DNA of 64,000 bases from Aporrectodea caliginosa (lineage: Eukaryota; Annelida; Clitellata; Crassiclitellata; Lumbricidae), in NCBI GenBank assembly GCA_020284085.1, contig JACEVL010000420.1:1729001-1793000 (forward strand), given 5' to 3'. Within the stretch, counting starts at the first letter, position 1; every line of letters starts with the position of its first letter. Below the pieces are notes generated by a model. That model ran no database searches and was not told where the DNA came from. It saw only the letters and a program-made list of their open reading frames with translations. Shown in pieces: positions 45,753-57,875 of the stretch. A program made the translations under genes and the position numbers.

Positions 45753-48700
45753 TTAATATCGAAACTCGGGCCATTTGGCGTATGCGGCGGAGTCAGAGAG
45801 CCATTCGGGCAGCATCTGCATAAAGACGAGAAGTCTGGCGCTCTTGCCGACGACGTATCTGGCTCTTGGAAAGACTCCGAACAGGGCGTGTTCGTAGGCG
45901 TCTATGACGTCACCGATCCGCCCATAAGGTAGACCGCGCATGACTTGCCGCAGCTTCTCTTTATCTGGTTAAGGATAGAACGCAAAACCTTTCGTTATTA
46001 AATTACAATATATCGCTTTTATCATACATCCCGATTGCAATACACACTGAAAGGGTCAAGCGCAATAAGAAAGTATTTATAAAAAAGTATTTTCTACGAT
46101 AGCCTCATTCGTTGGACCTTGAACGCGTCATCATTGTGCCGCTACTGGCAATCGGTGACCCGATATTGACCACCAAACGAAATTTGCTCTCAGGGTAGTG
46201 TCTCTACGAAACCCTGTCAGATACGTGATATCGATGTTGAAGTATCAGCGCTCGTCAATAAACTTGTGCCCTCCGCTTGGCTTTCAATGGCGCTTCAGAA
46301 GTTTGGAGATTACGATTACGATCATTTGGCTAACCTCTTTTGAACTCCAACTGGCGTCAATATTTGTATATTTTTTGTTAATTTTTTCAAGTAGTCACTT
46401 AAGCTAACCCTGAGGCAACCATACGGCGACTTCATTTTCTTAGCCTCGGCATACGAGGGCGGATGGCCTGTCCTCTCCCTCGCCGTCTCATCTTCCCACC
46501 AACAAATGTACGGTCAGTGTACTCATTATAGCTGAGCTGGCTTGGGGGCGCGGTTGCAGCAGAAATCTCGAACCAAATATCTGCCCTGGTGGGGTATTCA
46601 TTGGTGGACTTCGAAATAATGGAAGGCTGAGATGGCTCTTAATGCGACGCTGGCTGCAGATATATATAGCCTATACATTGAAGACGTTAATAAACGAGGA
46701 GCTTCTTAGAAGTTGGCTTACTTTGATGAGTGACCGTCTGGCTTTCACGTCATAAGGGAACTGGACTGCTAAACTCTTGTACGCCTAAATGTCTGTAATC
46801 TACAACCCTGGCTAAAGCAATATGCTGCAATAGCTACTTCAAGCCATTCTTGTTCATCGCGGTTTTGTATTGTCTGGTCGGGAGCGTCTCTGAGAAGTTT
46901 CCCTTAAAAATGCGCTATAGAAATTTGCGATAACGATCACATTTACGTTTATCTAATCTAATTCTAATCTACGAACTTCTATAGCGCCCCTAACATTATT
47001 GGATGCAAGACAGGCAATCCAGAAAAGATACAGAAATAGTCGATATGTGCCGTAAGTTATGAGTTTCCAGCTGTGAGCTAACAGCAAAACAGATTTTACA
47101 GAGCAACAACTGTGTTGGCAGACAGTTCCAAAGTCTGGTTAGAACTAGTAGGCCTAAACGTTTCTTTTTTAATGTTCATGAACGAAACGATTAATTTAAT
47201 CTTGACCTGTTTGCACCAGATCTTCGCAGGCTGTGCGTGAAACAATCCGACCTTCAGACCGGGCTTGCCTCCAGACGACTTCGAATTTCACGATAACATC
47301 CTCCACGTCACACATTTTTGTCTTTGCGGCTCCTGGTTCGATTATAAGAACCTTACAACCAAATACACGAAGAGATCGTCTGTCAAAACGAAAGAAACCT
47401 CGCTAATTAAAACCTCGCATGACTGTAACCATAACCATGAAACGATAACCATAAATTTTATTGTTTCCAACAGAAGCAAAGCATACAATCGTCATAATTG
47501 CAGTATGATAGTAGGAAAACAACGGGTATAGAGAACCCTAAAGGGAACAAGTCCCGACTAGTAGGGCCACCCTTACACAGCGTAAATCATGGGGGGGGGG
47601 ACAGAGGGGGACAGTCCCCCCCAAAGTTTTGACTTAAGCCCTGCTGTCCCCAAAATCCAAAATCCGGCCCTCGTAGGTACTCTGTCCCCCCAATTATGTA
47701 AAGAAGGCCTCTGCCCTTACATCATTGTTGTAATCGAGTGGCAGACCGAATAATTTGTTAATTCTGCTATTTTTTAATCCTTAACAAATCTTAACTAGTT
47801 AACTAGCACGCACAATATTATTAGAACATACCATTGACAATCAAATAGGCACGCAATCTACGTTTGAATAGGTGAAAACTAGTTAGGTACTAAAAATATA
47901 CCTACAGATAGGGCCTATAATGATGAATGGCTGGCTAACTTCCGTGGCAGTTCTTTTTGTTGAGACCTGCCTTTATTGAATAGCCGTCTAAGACTGCAGG
48001 AAACTGCACCAAAGATTTCAGTTACATAATAATTGCGGTCTCTGTAATATACTCTATTTAATATGCATTGCTGATGATATTTTGATATTCTAGCAGGCAA
48101 TCAATATGTTTGGTGAGCACTGAGAGGCATTTTAGAAATATATATATACAATACAATACAATGTTATGACTGCTAAGCCAGGACCACGTCAACTATGTCA
48201 CCAAACCAACAGCTTATCATTTTTGCGTCTATTTCAATTACTGGACACATTCGGTTTCTCGAGTATACACTGACCGGAGTCCATCCGAAAATGCCTCCAG
48301 TCCGTACTTTGAAACGCAATAGGATACCGTCAGTGTTCCCGTAAAACGCCCTGAACCGGAAGACACGTTCACGACTCGACCTCGAGCTTTCTTAACTAGA
48401 GGCAGAAACGTCATCGTGACGTCAATAACACCGTAGAGATTGGTGGCTATGGCTTGTTTGTACATCTCAAGCGTGAGCAGGCCCATCGGAATTAAATCCC
48501 CAACGGCGGCGTTGTTCACCAATCCCCACAGCCCTATGCACACATCGACGAAGAAGTTGTGTAATCTTTGTAAAGAAAACTATTTACGAGATTCACCAAC
48601 ATGAGATTTCTGTTTTAGGTTTAGGCTGGGACTATTATTACTGAAGGAATACGTAGCGGCAATATGTCAGCCAATCAGAGATCGTCTTTTCTAAAACATC

Positions 48701-50093
48701 ATGGGCGATGTATGTGACCATCTATTTTTAGATTACACTGTCATCCGGGCACTTGGCAGGTCAATACTCTCGACAGAGCAAACGCAAACAAAGCCAAATG
48801 AATCGTTCTCGGCGTTGGTTTTAGACATTTACAAGATACATACATTGCAAATTATTTTTATTGAATCAAGTCGCTTTCGTTTCGTTACGACAATCGTCCA
48901 GAAAAGAAACGGGACTAAAACTGATCTGACCTGCAAAGGTCCCGGATGTAAAATCAGAGTCACAGACATAATCTAGGGCAATGACCCAATTTTCGTCCAT
49001 TTCGAATCCCTTCAGTAATAATAGTCCCAGGTTTAGGCCTCTCACTATTCTAAGCTGCGTTTTTATATGGATGCCAACCTGTCTGCAAACTCCCATGCAA
49101 AGATAGACTTCAATATATAACAACAGCTCTCGGAAATTCAAGGCATTGAGATGCTTTTCTTAATTGCAAATTTCCATTTAATTAATTTGTAATTGCACAT
49201 CAGCCAAATTTGCGAATGTGGATCAGATATTGACGCCATACGAACGAATGTACACATCACAAGGAGCCTGAAAAAACTATTGGCCAACACCAAAACTAGG
49301 AAACTAAGATATATTGGTCAGATCATAAGACAGCCGCAAGAAAACATAGAGAGCAGCTTGATGACGGGTCTCGTGGAAGGGGTCCGAGGACGAGGAGGGC
49401 CGAAAATATCGTGGATCGACAACGTCCTGAACCGGACCGGACGTGTGGGAGCTGGCTCAATGAAAGCGGCACGCGACAGGAGACACTGGGCAATGAGAGT
49501 CCATTCATGTCGCCCACACCAAAACACACCGAAGCGACGATGGCGATGTGACATGACCTGACATCAAAATGGGCTCCGCTTGTGGCAGGCTGCATGGCAA
49601 GGTAGTGAAGAGATCAACATAATTATCTTAGAATTTTCATACATTTTTTATTATGGATGTCAAATGGAAACCTAAATTATTTAGGCCTACTGGTTGTGAG
49701 GGTAAAGATATGCGGAGTCTTTTATCGGAGACTTTAACGTTAGTTGAACTTACCCGTATTTGGTGGAAGTTGAGAAGATACGTATTCAAACGCCTTTCGC
49801 ACACTGTCCCGATTCGAGACATCCATCAGAATCGGATGAACACGATCGGAAAAAGTCTCTTTCAGCTTCTCAACGCTTTCCTGTCGTCTACATCCGGCGA
49901 AAACGTGACATCCGAGTCTCTCCAGTCGCTTGACTGCTTCCAACCCGAATCCCTGTCCACATCCCGTCACGAGGACGAAGCGATCCCTGTAGCGACCAAT
50001 GCGAGGTAGACGCACAAGTCGGTCGACGATCTTGTAGAGGACGTAGAGAGACAGGAAGAGACCAAGAACATACGCTACATTGCCACACGACAT
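45753..50093 (-). CDS. SDR-G: membrane-anchored short-chain dehydrogenase/reductase (SDR9C-like), 4 exons
   Basis: Exons: 50093-49754, 48533-48275, 47379-47207, 45964-45753 (327 residues). It has an anchor, TGCGQGFG (43-50), NNAA, and catalytic N145, S172, Y185 and K189. Exon 3 (RSLRVFGCKVLIIEPGAAKT, then CDVEDVIVKFEVVWRQARSE) has three more codons than in the C-F group and matches SDR-H. Exon 4 is shorter; the usual DWII segment is replaced by DSAAYAKWPEFRY. The start MSCG differs from the MTCC of A and C-F. Exon 3 has no methionine near its start but is fully open. It pairs with SDR-H. Confidence 0.88.
46225..46590 (+). repeat. LINE 3' tail (GATTAC type) followed by SINE family 3 fragment
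   Basis: 46225-46330 (CCCTCCGCTTGGCTTTCAAT, GAAGTTTGGAGATTACGATTAC) is a 3' end of the LINE family seen at 15830-16665. 46385-46590 is a family 3 SINE piece (GCGACTTCATTTTCTTAGCC, CTCTCCCTCGCCGTCTCATC). SDR-G intron 3. Confidence 0.55.
46870..47000. repeat. two facing SINE/LINE 3' tail fragments
   Basis: 46870-46930 is GGTCGGGAGCGTCTCTGAGAAG with GCGCTATAGAAATT on the plus strand. 46955-46992 is the same 3' end on the minus strand (TTCTATAGCGCCCC) with an (AGATTA)n tail. Confidence 0.55.
47585..47720. repeat. GGGGGGACAG/CTGTCCCCCC repeat, hAT-end-like
   Basis: CATGGGGGGGGGGACAGAGG, CAGTCCCCCCCAAAG and CTCTGTCCCCCCAATTA. It resembles the subterminal sequence of the hAT-like element at 36929-37785. 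SDR-G intron 2. Confidence 0.4.
49195..49605 (+). mobile_element. non-LTR retrotransposon C-terminal fragment (I/Nimb-like tail)
   Basis: It encodes RKLRYIGQIIRQPQENIESS, then GLVEGVRGRGGPKISWIDNV and KAARDRRHWAMRVHSCRP. This RGRGxPxxSWxD tail is common after the RT of I-type and related LINEs. It lies in SDR-G intron 1, opposite to the gene. Confidence 0.75.
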
Positions 50094-52049
50094 CTTTGAT
50101 AAATCCTAGGACGGATTTATGCGCAGCTACGTGAATTACCTATTGGCTTTAATCTCATATGACAATGGCAGCTACCATTTCTTAACACACGCTTTCAGAT
50201 TCACATTTGAAAGAAATTCATAATGGTACGCTTTAAAAATGTAATCGTGTTAAAGAGATATAAGGACTACGTATAGGTCAAAAGTCTGTAACCCTGGTCC
50301 TTTTTCAAAAGTTCAATAACAATGTAAAACTTAGCGACTGCAGTCGTTTGCACAATGGTTAGGCTACAATTTAAAGTCAAATTTTCACCGGAATTTGACG
50401 GTCCAACTAATATAAATTTTTTTTGCTAAATTTAAACTGAATACGCACTGGCTAGCAGAAATATTTTTCGGGTAGAACCCATCTGTTTCTAACCATTGCT
50501 GCAAAAGATCGGCGATCGTGCCCAACGCTTAGGTTCGTGACCGTTGGTTTAAATGCAAACTCCCAAATTACTAAAGTGCTTGCAGCTAGGACACCTACTT
50601 GTACTTTAAATGCACATGAATATCCATCAGATGCGTTTTAATCGCAAATATGCCGAATTTGAAATAGATGCATTACGTTTCTAACTGAGGAGTTCGATGA
50701 CTTGAAATGCACGCAGCATCTGTATAGGGGTAAAGATAGTTTTCAGTGTCGGCCTATAAATAAAGTTCAAGGACTAACTACGCACGCCAGGCTATGTGCA
50801 ATGATGCCCTGCTATAGGGGTAACTAGTTTTCTGTCGGTCAAAACGTTCAAGGCCTGCCCGCCAATGTTCCCTCTAAGCTGTGCGCGTGTGGGCGCGCAC
50901 ACAGAAGGCGTTAGACGAGCGCACACAAGGAAACATGAAGCGCACACACCAAACAGTTTGTAAAGGTTAGGCCACATTACAATATATCTCGGAAACACTC
51001 ATGTTTTAGTAATAAATATATTTTTACATGTAAAACTTGTTAAATTTCTTAACTCATATTCCGAAATGTTAAATTTCTTAACTCATATTCCGTTCTATTT
51101 TGATCTAAATTAATGCTAAAATTTTAAGCAACATAATGAACGTATCGTGAGTTGAAGTCTTAACCACACCTTGGAAGTGTTCGAATGCTCACAGATAGAA
51201 AGTGTTTCTTGACCGCTTTGTACGCATTACTTAGTAATAATAAGCAGAGCTTGCAACTGGTAAAATTACCTGTTCAAGCAGTTGTTTGAATGTATGGTAA
51301 CTGTTGTATCTTACAGACACTGAAGTACACAACTAGGCCCTAATAATTATTATAGTCAAGATTCTGCAGAAGCTCAATGCCACTGTAATAACCGAAAATT
51401 AAGGCACCTTTAGATGTCCACAGCGATAAATGAAATACAGAATTAAAGTAAAAAGCCGTGGTTTCAATTAATCTATTAACAAAGTCTATTTTAAAAACTT
51501 CTATTTTCAACGACTCTTTCTTGGCCGTTATGCTGTTGTGGGCCTCACAACAAAGGTTTCGAGCAACTCAGCAGAGTAAACATAAGACTCCAGTGCAGCT
51601 CCTGCACATCCAATTACCCCAGCACCGGGAAAGACGAAGACTAGGGAAATAAAGCGCTTCTCCCAGGCCCGCATTAAGAGGGTGTTAAGAGTGCTGAAGC
51701 ACCCTGGCCCGCAGTTTAAAAGGGCCCGCATTTTCGGAAGTGAAGAAATATTTTTTAATGAGCTTGTTATTCACGGTGGTTGTCAAAAGGGGGGCCTTTC
51801 GAAGGTAATCACAGCACCCAGCCCCGCATTAGCCTTAATGCGGCCCTGGCTTCTTCGCTTCTCCAACTTTCTATGCTTCCATTCACGGTCTCGCTTCCCC
51901 AATTCGTCCAACAGAAACCTCCATCACAGTCCCCGAATTTTTCTTCAATTTGATCTGACACCTGGCGACTGACTTAAGACCCTCTAAGAGTCAACTTTGT
52001 TTTCTTTCGCCGTGATAAACAGTTCTAATCATTTATTAAAACAGAACAG
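50094..52049. other. intergenic region between SDR-G and SDR-H, repeat fragments only
   Basis: No gene. 50860-50960 has AATGTTCCCTCTAAGCTGTG and GCGCACACA, a word order known from ends of old DNA transposons (inference). 51650-51860 contains a degenerate GGCCCGCATTAA / GGCCCGCATTTT repeat in the same and inverted sense. Confidence 0.35.
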
Positions 52050-52245
52050 ATGAGGCCATGGGCGTATTTGGGGGTGGTTATCGGGGTTCAACCATTTTGT
52101 AACCCCCAAATAACTTTCCGGAAATTTGTTTATAGGCTTGTACATGCGAAATACGAAAAAACTTAACTTTTGCGACAATCTTCGATGGAAAACTCCCCGT
52201 AATTTTAAAACCCCATCCGAATTTTTTTCCTGGCTACGCCCATGG
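52050..52245. mobile_element. small MITE with CATGGGCGTA inverted ends
   Basis: It starts CATGGGCGTATTTGGGGGTG and ends CTGGCTACGCCCATG. A relative with the same ends (ATGGGCGTATTTAAGGGGTG ... TTTTTCCTGGCTGC) is at 63520-63690. Non-coding. Confidence 0.55.
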
Positions 52246-52401
52246 ATAGGTACACCAGATTACGGTATCAAAATAAAGAACATTTTGTAACAAGCAAATT
52301 GAGTCCATCTTTAATGCATTCATCATAAAGAAACAGTTGTACAGTTGCTGTAAATCTATTTATCTGTCTGTTTGTCGATCTATCTTTCTGTATCTAATCT
52401 A

Positions 52402-53924
52402 TCTATATATATATATAATCAAAGTCTCTTTTTTCTGTCCTTCCGTATGTTTGTCCGTCTCGCTAAAGGCTCCGAAACGGAACGCTTTAGCGATTTGAAA
52501 AAATTTACAAAACATTATTACGCAATGTCTAGGTCAACGCAACTATTTTCAGCTCGCAATTTTATTTAAACGCCGATATATGGCCATTTTAAATTTCCAA
52601 CTTTTCGACGAGGCTATATCAATACCGGTCTCTTACACCATGGCCATGATAGTAAGGCCATTTGTTCACGTCACGCATGCTAATTAAATATGCAATCTTA
52701 CGTCACACGTAGCATATAGGTCAACGCTCTGATTCGCAACCAATCACGTTGACCGTTGATTTAACATCAGAAGTGGGGACCACGGGAGAATTTCTAGGTC
52801 ATCGGACTTAAAGATTCGCCAATGCAACACTTTCTTCTTCTTTAAGTTCTCTGCCCTTCGGCAGGTTCCAACTTCCAATGACGCTACTCTTCTCTGTGCT
52901 GTGCTTTTTCCTTTACATGCCGCTGTATCCGTCGGCCATCCATCCCAGCATTATCTGCCTCGGTCTTCCCTCCCTCTTTTCCCTACCATTCACCCTTCTA
53001 TGATTTCTTTGAAGGAGGGAGTCTCCTCTTAATACGTGCCCCACCCAGTTCTTCTGTCTTTCTCTTATTGTTGTTATTAGCGATCGTTTTCATCAACCAT
53101 TTGTAGTACTTCGTCATTCGTTATATTCAGTCCAGCTCACCTTCTCCATCCTTCTCCAGATCCACATCTCAAAAGCTTCTAATTTCTTAATCTCATCTTT
53201 CCTGATGGTCCAGGTCTCTGACCCATATAGTGCCACACTCCATACCAGTGTTTTGACCAGTCTTTTCTTTAGGCTTTTATTTAGGCCTCCTCTCAACAAT
53301 TCTCCTCTTTTCATGAAAGCATCTTTTCCCAGTGCTATTCTTCGCAACACTTAAAGCGATAACGAAATTTTTAACGAACGTTTTCATTTGAATTTCTATA
53401 GATCTCAACCCAACTATATTTCAACTCAAAATTTACTTTAAATTCCGATATTTGGACATTTTAAGTTTCGATGTGGTCATAGTTTCAATGCAACGACCTC
53501 TTATATATAACTAGACAGAGCTTTCTATGTTGAGCTGCCCAGTGACGTTAAAGCAACCGTTGGAAAGAACAGGAAACAGGAAAGAGCAGGCGTACATCAT
53601 ACGGTACATGGTATGCGCGTTTAAATATAGATATCGATGCGCAATCATTCGTCAATCTGATACCAACATGGCCGCCAGCGAGGCTTCAGCAAAAACCACG
53701 TGATCCCAACGGCCTGTTTCAATGCCATCAAATGCATGGGAGTATATATTACATAGAGTTGCAATTAAACAAATTTCAAGCCAGCGCGTAAATTCGCCAG
53801 AGGGACACACGAAAAATTTTCACATCGTTAAATTCAAATTCACAGGCGTTGACGAAGATGTCGTTAAATTCAAATACACGGGCGCTGAGGAAAACCCGGG
53901 CGAACGCCGGGTAAAAACTGCTAG
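52402..53924 (+). mobile_element. Helitron-like non-autonomous element
   Basis: The 5' end TCTATATATATATATAATC is preceded by A, and the 3' end CTAG (53921-53924) is followed by T. A 6-bp stem hairpin (ACCCGG, loop GCGAACG, CCGGGT) lies just before the 3' end (53895-53913). This matches the Helitron signature (5' TC, 3' hairpin plus CTRR, insertion between A and T). There is no Rep/helicase frame. A LINE fragment is nested at 52840-53350. Confidence 0.65.
52840..53350 (-). mobile_element. non-LTR retrotransposon C-terminal fragment nested in the Helitron-like element
   Basis: The minus strand encodes ALGKDAFMKRGELLRGGLNK, then VKTLVWSVALYGSETWTIRK, LEAFEMWIWRRMEKVSWTEY. After frameshifts comes a KNWVGHVLR-like segment (about 53060). 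This is a typical LINE tail after the RT domain. Inactive. Confidence 0.75.
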
Positions 53925-54012
53925 TAAGTATATAATATATATAATATATAGTTTGAGCAGTCTCTTAGTGTCTGTCTTATCCGACATAAACTACTGATGA
54001 AGCACGGACCAT

Positions 54013-57000
54013 CTAAGTCCCCTTCTGATATCGAACTTCGTATGACACTGAAGAAGGCAACAGAATGGATATAATCCAGTCGGAAAACCATTCCGGACAC
54101 ATCTGAAGAAACATCGCTACCTTAGCGTCAAGGCCGACAACGTATCTGGCTCTTGGAAAGACTCCGAATAAGGCTTGTTCGTAGGCGTCTATGACGTCAT
54201 CAATGGTAGCAAAAGTTCGTAAACCAGATCGCCGTCTGGATAATTTCTCTTTTTCTGAATTCCGGAAAAAAATTCATGTTATTACAGATATCGAGTTTAG
54301 GATAATTTAACTACTTCAATTGCTGCGACTTTCTACAAATTAATTAGATTAGGCGATACTCATGACTTCAATAATAATTATGTGCTGCGTCATTTTGCAA
54401 TAACGCTTCTTCCTCACTGCAAATCCACAATTACACTGGTGTAGATTTTGATTTCCCGACTCTTTCTATTTGGGTTGACAGTCCCCAACACGCTAACTAG
54501 GAGACAACTGCGCGTCAGGCATGGCTAAAATAATACTGGGAGTAAGTGCAGTGACTCTTTGCAGCAATGCGGGTATACCAAACTCTATGCCTGTATTATG
54601 CACAATCCTTGCCATGTGTTGCATAAATTGTTACCGCCTATTAAGCAATCTCGCTACTCGCTGCGGCCACGGTTCCATAACCGTGAGCCTCCTATGTTCG
54701 ACAACCCGACTCAGAAATGCTTCCTTGCCCGGATGCTATACAAATAAACAATGTTTTCCCTAGATCAGTCTTTTTAAGTTCTTCATTTTCCCTGTATGAC
54801 TAGCCCTAACTCTTCCTCCCCTAGGTTCCCCTGATATAAAATAACTTCTCCCATTCAATTCTTTGCTTGTATATATAAATTTGTTTGTTTTTGTTTGAAT
54901 GTATTTATCTTGCCATGTACAGTGCTGTACGTTTGCTAGTGCTTCTCAATAAAGAATGTTCTTACTTACTTTACTTACTTAAGTAACTTGCATCTGATTT
55001 CAAGAGCACACTTTGGGGCAAACTAGTAGACGAGATACGAGAGGATAGATGGGGAAAGAAACGTAGATAAATATCCACCATTTTCCACCTGGCTTCCCTC
55101 TGGGTTGAATATAAACAATTTCTCTCCGACATACATGCCTTTGAAATACGAAAATAATAATAATATTCGTTTATTGACGAAACACTGGGTTGGCACACCG
55201 CAACCCATTACAGAAACAGTAATATCAGTTACAAATTAGCAGATTAGATCCAAAGTAATATCCAAGAAAACTGGCAAATAGGCCTACTCGACGTAAACAA
55301 TCTTACGTGTGGCAGCCATCCAGTGGCGCCCATCCCAGCGGCGCCCATCCCAGCGGCTCCCATCCCATATAATATACGATATACAATAGGCCCACGACCG
55401 AAAATTTTATAATCCAGTTTGCAGCAGCTCTTTTGAGCATCTGTATCCAAACGTCAGGCAGAAGAAAACATTCTGAACTGTTAAGTGTCAACTCTGACCT
55501 CTCTGAAATACATCGTCAACGTCTTCGGAAGAGTAAATTCGACCTTCAGACTGGGCCTGCCTCCAGACGGCTTCGAATTCCTTCAAGGCCTTATCAAGGT
55601 CAATCAGGTGAGTTTTGACGAATCCTGGTTCAATTATAAGAACCTTACAACCAAATGCACAAAGAGATCGTCTGCAAAGATGACAAGACATATTATGACT
55701 AATTAGAATATTATACTGAACACTAAAGTAAACTGAGATAAGAAAAATATATACAAGGACAGCGATCAGATGTATGTTTTACTGAACTGCCAATTGAATT
55801 CAGTTCAAAACCTTTTACTGATACCAAGTGTAATAATACAGGCTACAAGACACATCGATGAACAGGTATCAAAAGGTGAATCGAAATGGACCAATGATGT
55901 TACACCCAGCTTCCATAGTTAATCACAGTCAGCAACAGCTGTGCTATAACGTCAAACATCTGCAGGTACATCATCATAACATTAGGATACAATTTTGTAA
56001 ATTGTAACGTCATTGGGTTGCTGAAAACAACCCATATGAGACCAACAACTTAAAGCATGTGAGTTCTGCTGTACAATTTTCGATTAATTCGAGTTTTATT
56101 TTGTTCATTTTGCACTTACCTCAACCCATCCGAAAATGCCTCCAGTCCGTACTTCGATACACAGTAATGGACGATTCTTGGCAGAGTAAAACGCCCTAAC
56201 ATCGATGATACGTTCACGATTCGACCTCGAACTTTCTTAACTAGAGGCAGAAACGTCATCGTTACGTCAATGGCGCCATAGAGATTGGTGGCTATTGTCT
56301 CTTCGTAAATCTCCATCGTGAGCAAATTCATGGGAACTGAATTCGCAATTGCGGCGTTGTTCACCAATCCCCATAGACCTAAAAACAGAAGAAATCCCTG
56401 AAAGGACATTACAAAGGCACAAAACCTTCAATACTGCACTTCCGAGCTTCACCAACGGAACTATTATACTGCATAATGTTATATTATGAGGATTTATTTA
56501 GTGCAAATTTATGTAACTAAATACATCTCAATTGGATATTACGATACAAAATTACTATGATAATTTTTTATGGTTGAATATAATACTTAGTTCACTGTGC
56601 ATTCTAGCGTCATATCGTTAAACTTTAGACGACTACTCATGCAATAAATCAGGCAGGGTCTATAATAGCTGCAATCAATACTGAAGCTTCAGAAAGCTGC
56701 AGGTCGAATTATTTCCCACTCACCTATTTGACTCACTCCAGCCCTTTATTCAATAAACTCAATATTCTAAAAATTTACGACCTTTCCGACATGTCTATTG
56801 CAATCCTTATGTTCAAGTTTTGAAAATATACCTTACCCCCATATTTAAAAATTATTCTATATCAGTGGTTCAAATTCATTCGTTTAATGCTCGAGGGTCT
56901 AATAAATGTGTTGACCCCTATGCCTGCACTACTTGTCGATCTACTAGCTTCTGAATTCTTTGTCCTCGATTGTGAAACTCTTTATCGGATGATTTTAAGA

Positions 57001-57875
57001 GGGAAATAGTGTCTACATGTTTAAGAAAAAATAAAAAAGGTATTGTTTTAAAAATATTCTAATGTTGATGTGCAGTTATTTACTCAAACAATACTTGTAT
57101 CTGCTCACCTGTGTTTCATTATAAAATACTTTGCGTTTAATATGTTAGCACTACTTTACCAATCTTCTCATTTTTTAAATAAAGTTTATTATTTAATAGT
57201 TTTTAGCATCGGGCTTATTGTGGAGCTGTACTGCTGTTATTTTTTTATATTATTATTGTTACTACTTTAATTACTGCCTATGTTCTATTTAAGTCACAAT
57301 TACATGTAAGTATCAAATAGCCTACATTTATGAGTAATAATCAAGAAAGATGGATAAAGCTTAGTAGGCCTATAAGCTATTAGCTTTTCTTGGTGCCTGT
57401 TCCACTGAACTTGCTGTTACATGATTCTAACCTAAAACCTCCACTGCGCAATAAACAAATTCAATTCATTACATCCATTTTGATTTTATTTAAGTTAGTA
57501 GACCACTTCGTTACTGCAGGGTCGTTATTTGAACTTACCCGCATTTGGGGGAAGTTGAGAGGATACGTATTCAAACGCTTTTCGCACACTGTCCCGATTC
57601 GAGACATCCATCAGAATCGGATGAACACGATCGGAAAAAGTCTTTTTGAGCTGCTGAACACTTTCCTGTCGTCTACATCCGGCGAAAACGTGACATCCGA
57701 GTCTCTCCAGTCGCTTGACTGCTTCCAACCCGAATCCCTGTCCACATCCCGTCACGAGGACGAAGCGATCCCTGTAGCGACCAATGCGAGGTAGACGCAC
57801 AAGTCGGTCGATGATCTTGTAGAGGACGTAGACAGACAAGAAGACACCAAGGACATACGCGATGTCACACGACAT
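54013..57875 (-). CDS. SDR-H: membrane-anchored short-chain dehydrogenase/reductase (SDR9C-like), 4 exons
   Basis: Exons: 57875-57539, 56378-56120, 55671-55499, 54254-54013 (336 residues). It has an anchor, TGCGQGFG, NNAA, and catalytic N144, S171, Y184 (in HYCVSK) and K188. Exon 3 has GCKVLIIEPGFVKT and FEAVWRQAQSEGRI. Exon 4 is open but has no early methionine: it reads EKEKLSRRRSGLRTFATIDD, then AYEQALFGVFPRARYVVGLD, FLQMCPEWFSDWIISI and the stop at 54015-54013. All introns are GT-AG. It is closest to SDR-G and is the most upstream gene of the array. Confidence 0.88.
54535..54980 (+). mobile_element. non-LTR retrotransposon 3' end (AATAAAGAATGTTCTTACTTACTT tail)
   Basis: A short frame (ITVSLLCSTTRLRNASLPGC) looks like the end of a LINE protein. 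The 3' UTR ends CAATAAAGAATGTTCTTACTTACTT, as at 41345-41445. It lies in SDR-H intron 3, opposite to the gene. Confidence 0.5.
55148..55380 (-). repeat. retroelement 3' end and a short 15-bp tandem repeat
   Basis: 55148-55215 on the minus strand is the GGGTTGCGGTGTGCCAACCC 3' end with an (ATT)n tail. 55318-55370 contains about three units of GCGCCCATCCCAGCG. Confidence 0.55.
56680..57060 (+). mobile_element. non-LTR retrotransposon C-terminal fragment
   Basis: Broken frames give NSLSDDFKREIV-like and IHSFNARGSNKC-like pieces, related to the C-terminal part of the LINE at 59150-61760. SDR-H intron 1, opposite to the gene. Confidence 0.45.

Noticed and set aside
45317..45823. Two plus-strand frames of 76 and 78 codons before SDR-G
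   Set aside because: No domain. The second overlaps exon 4 of SDR-G in antisense.
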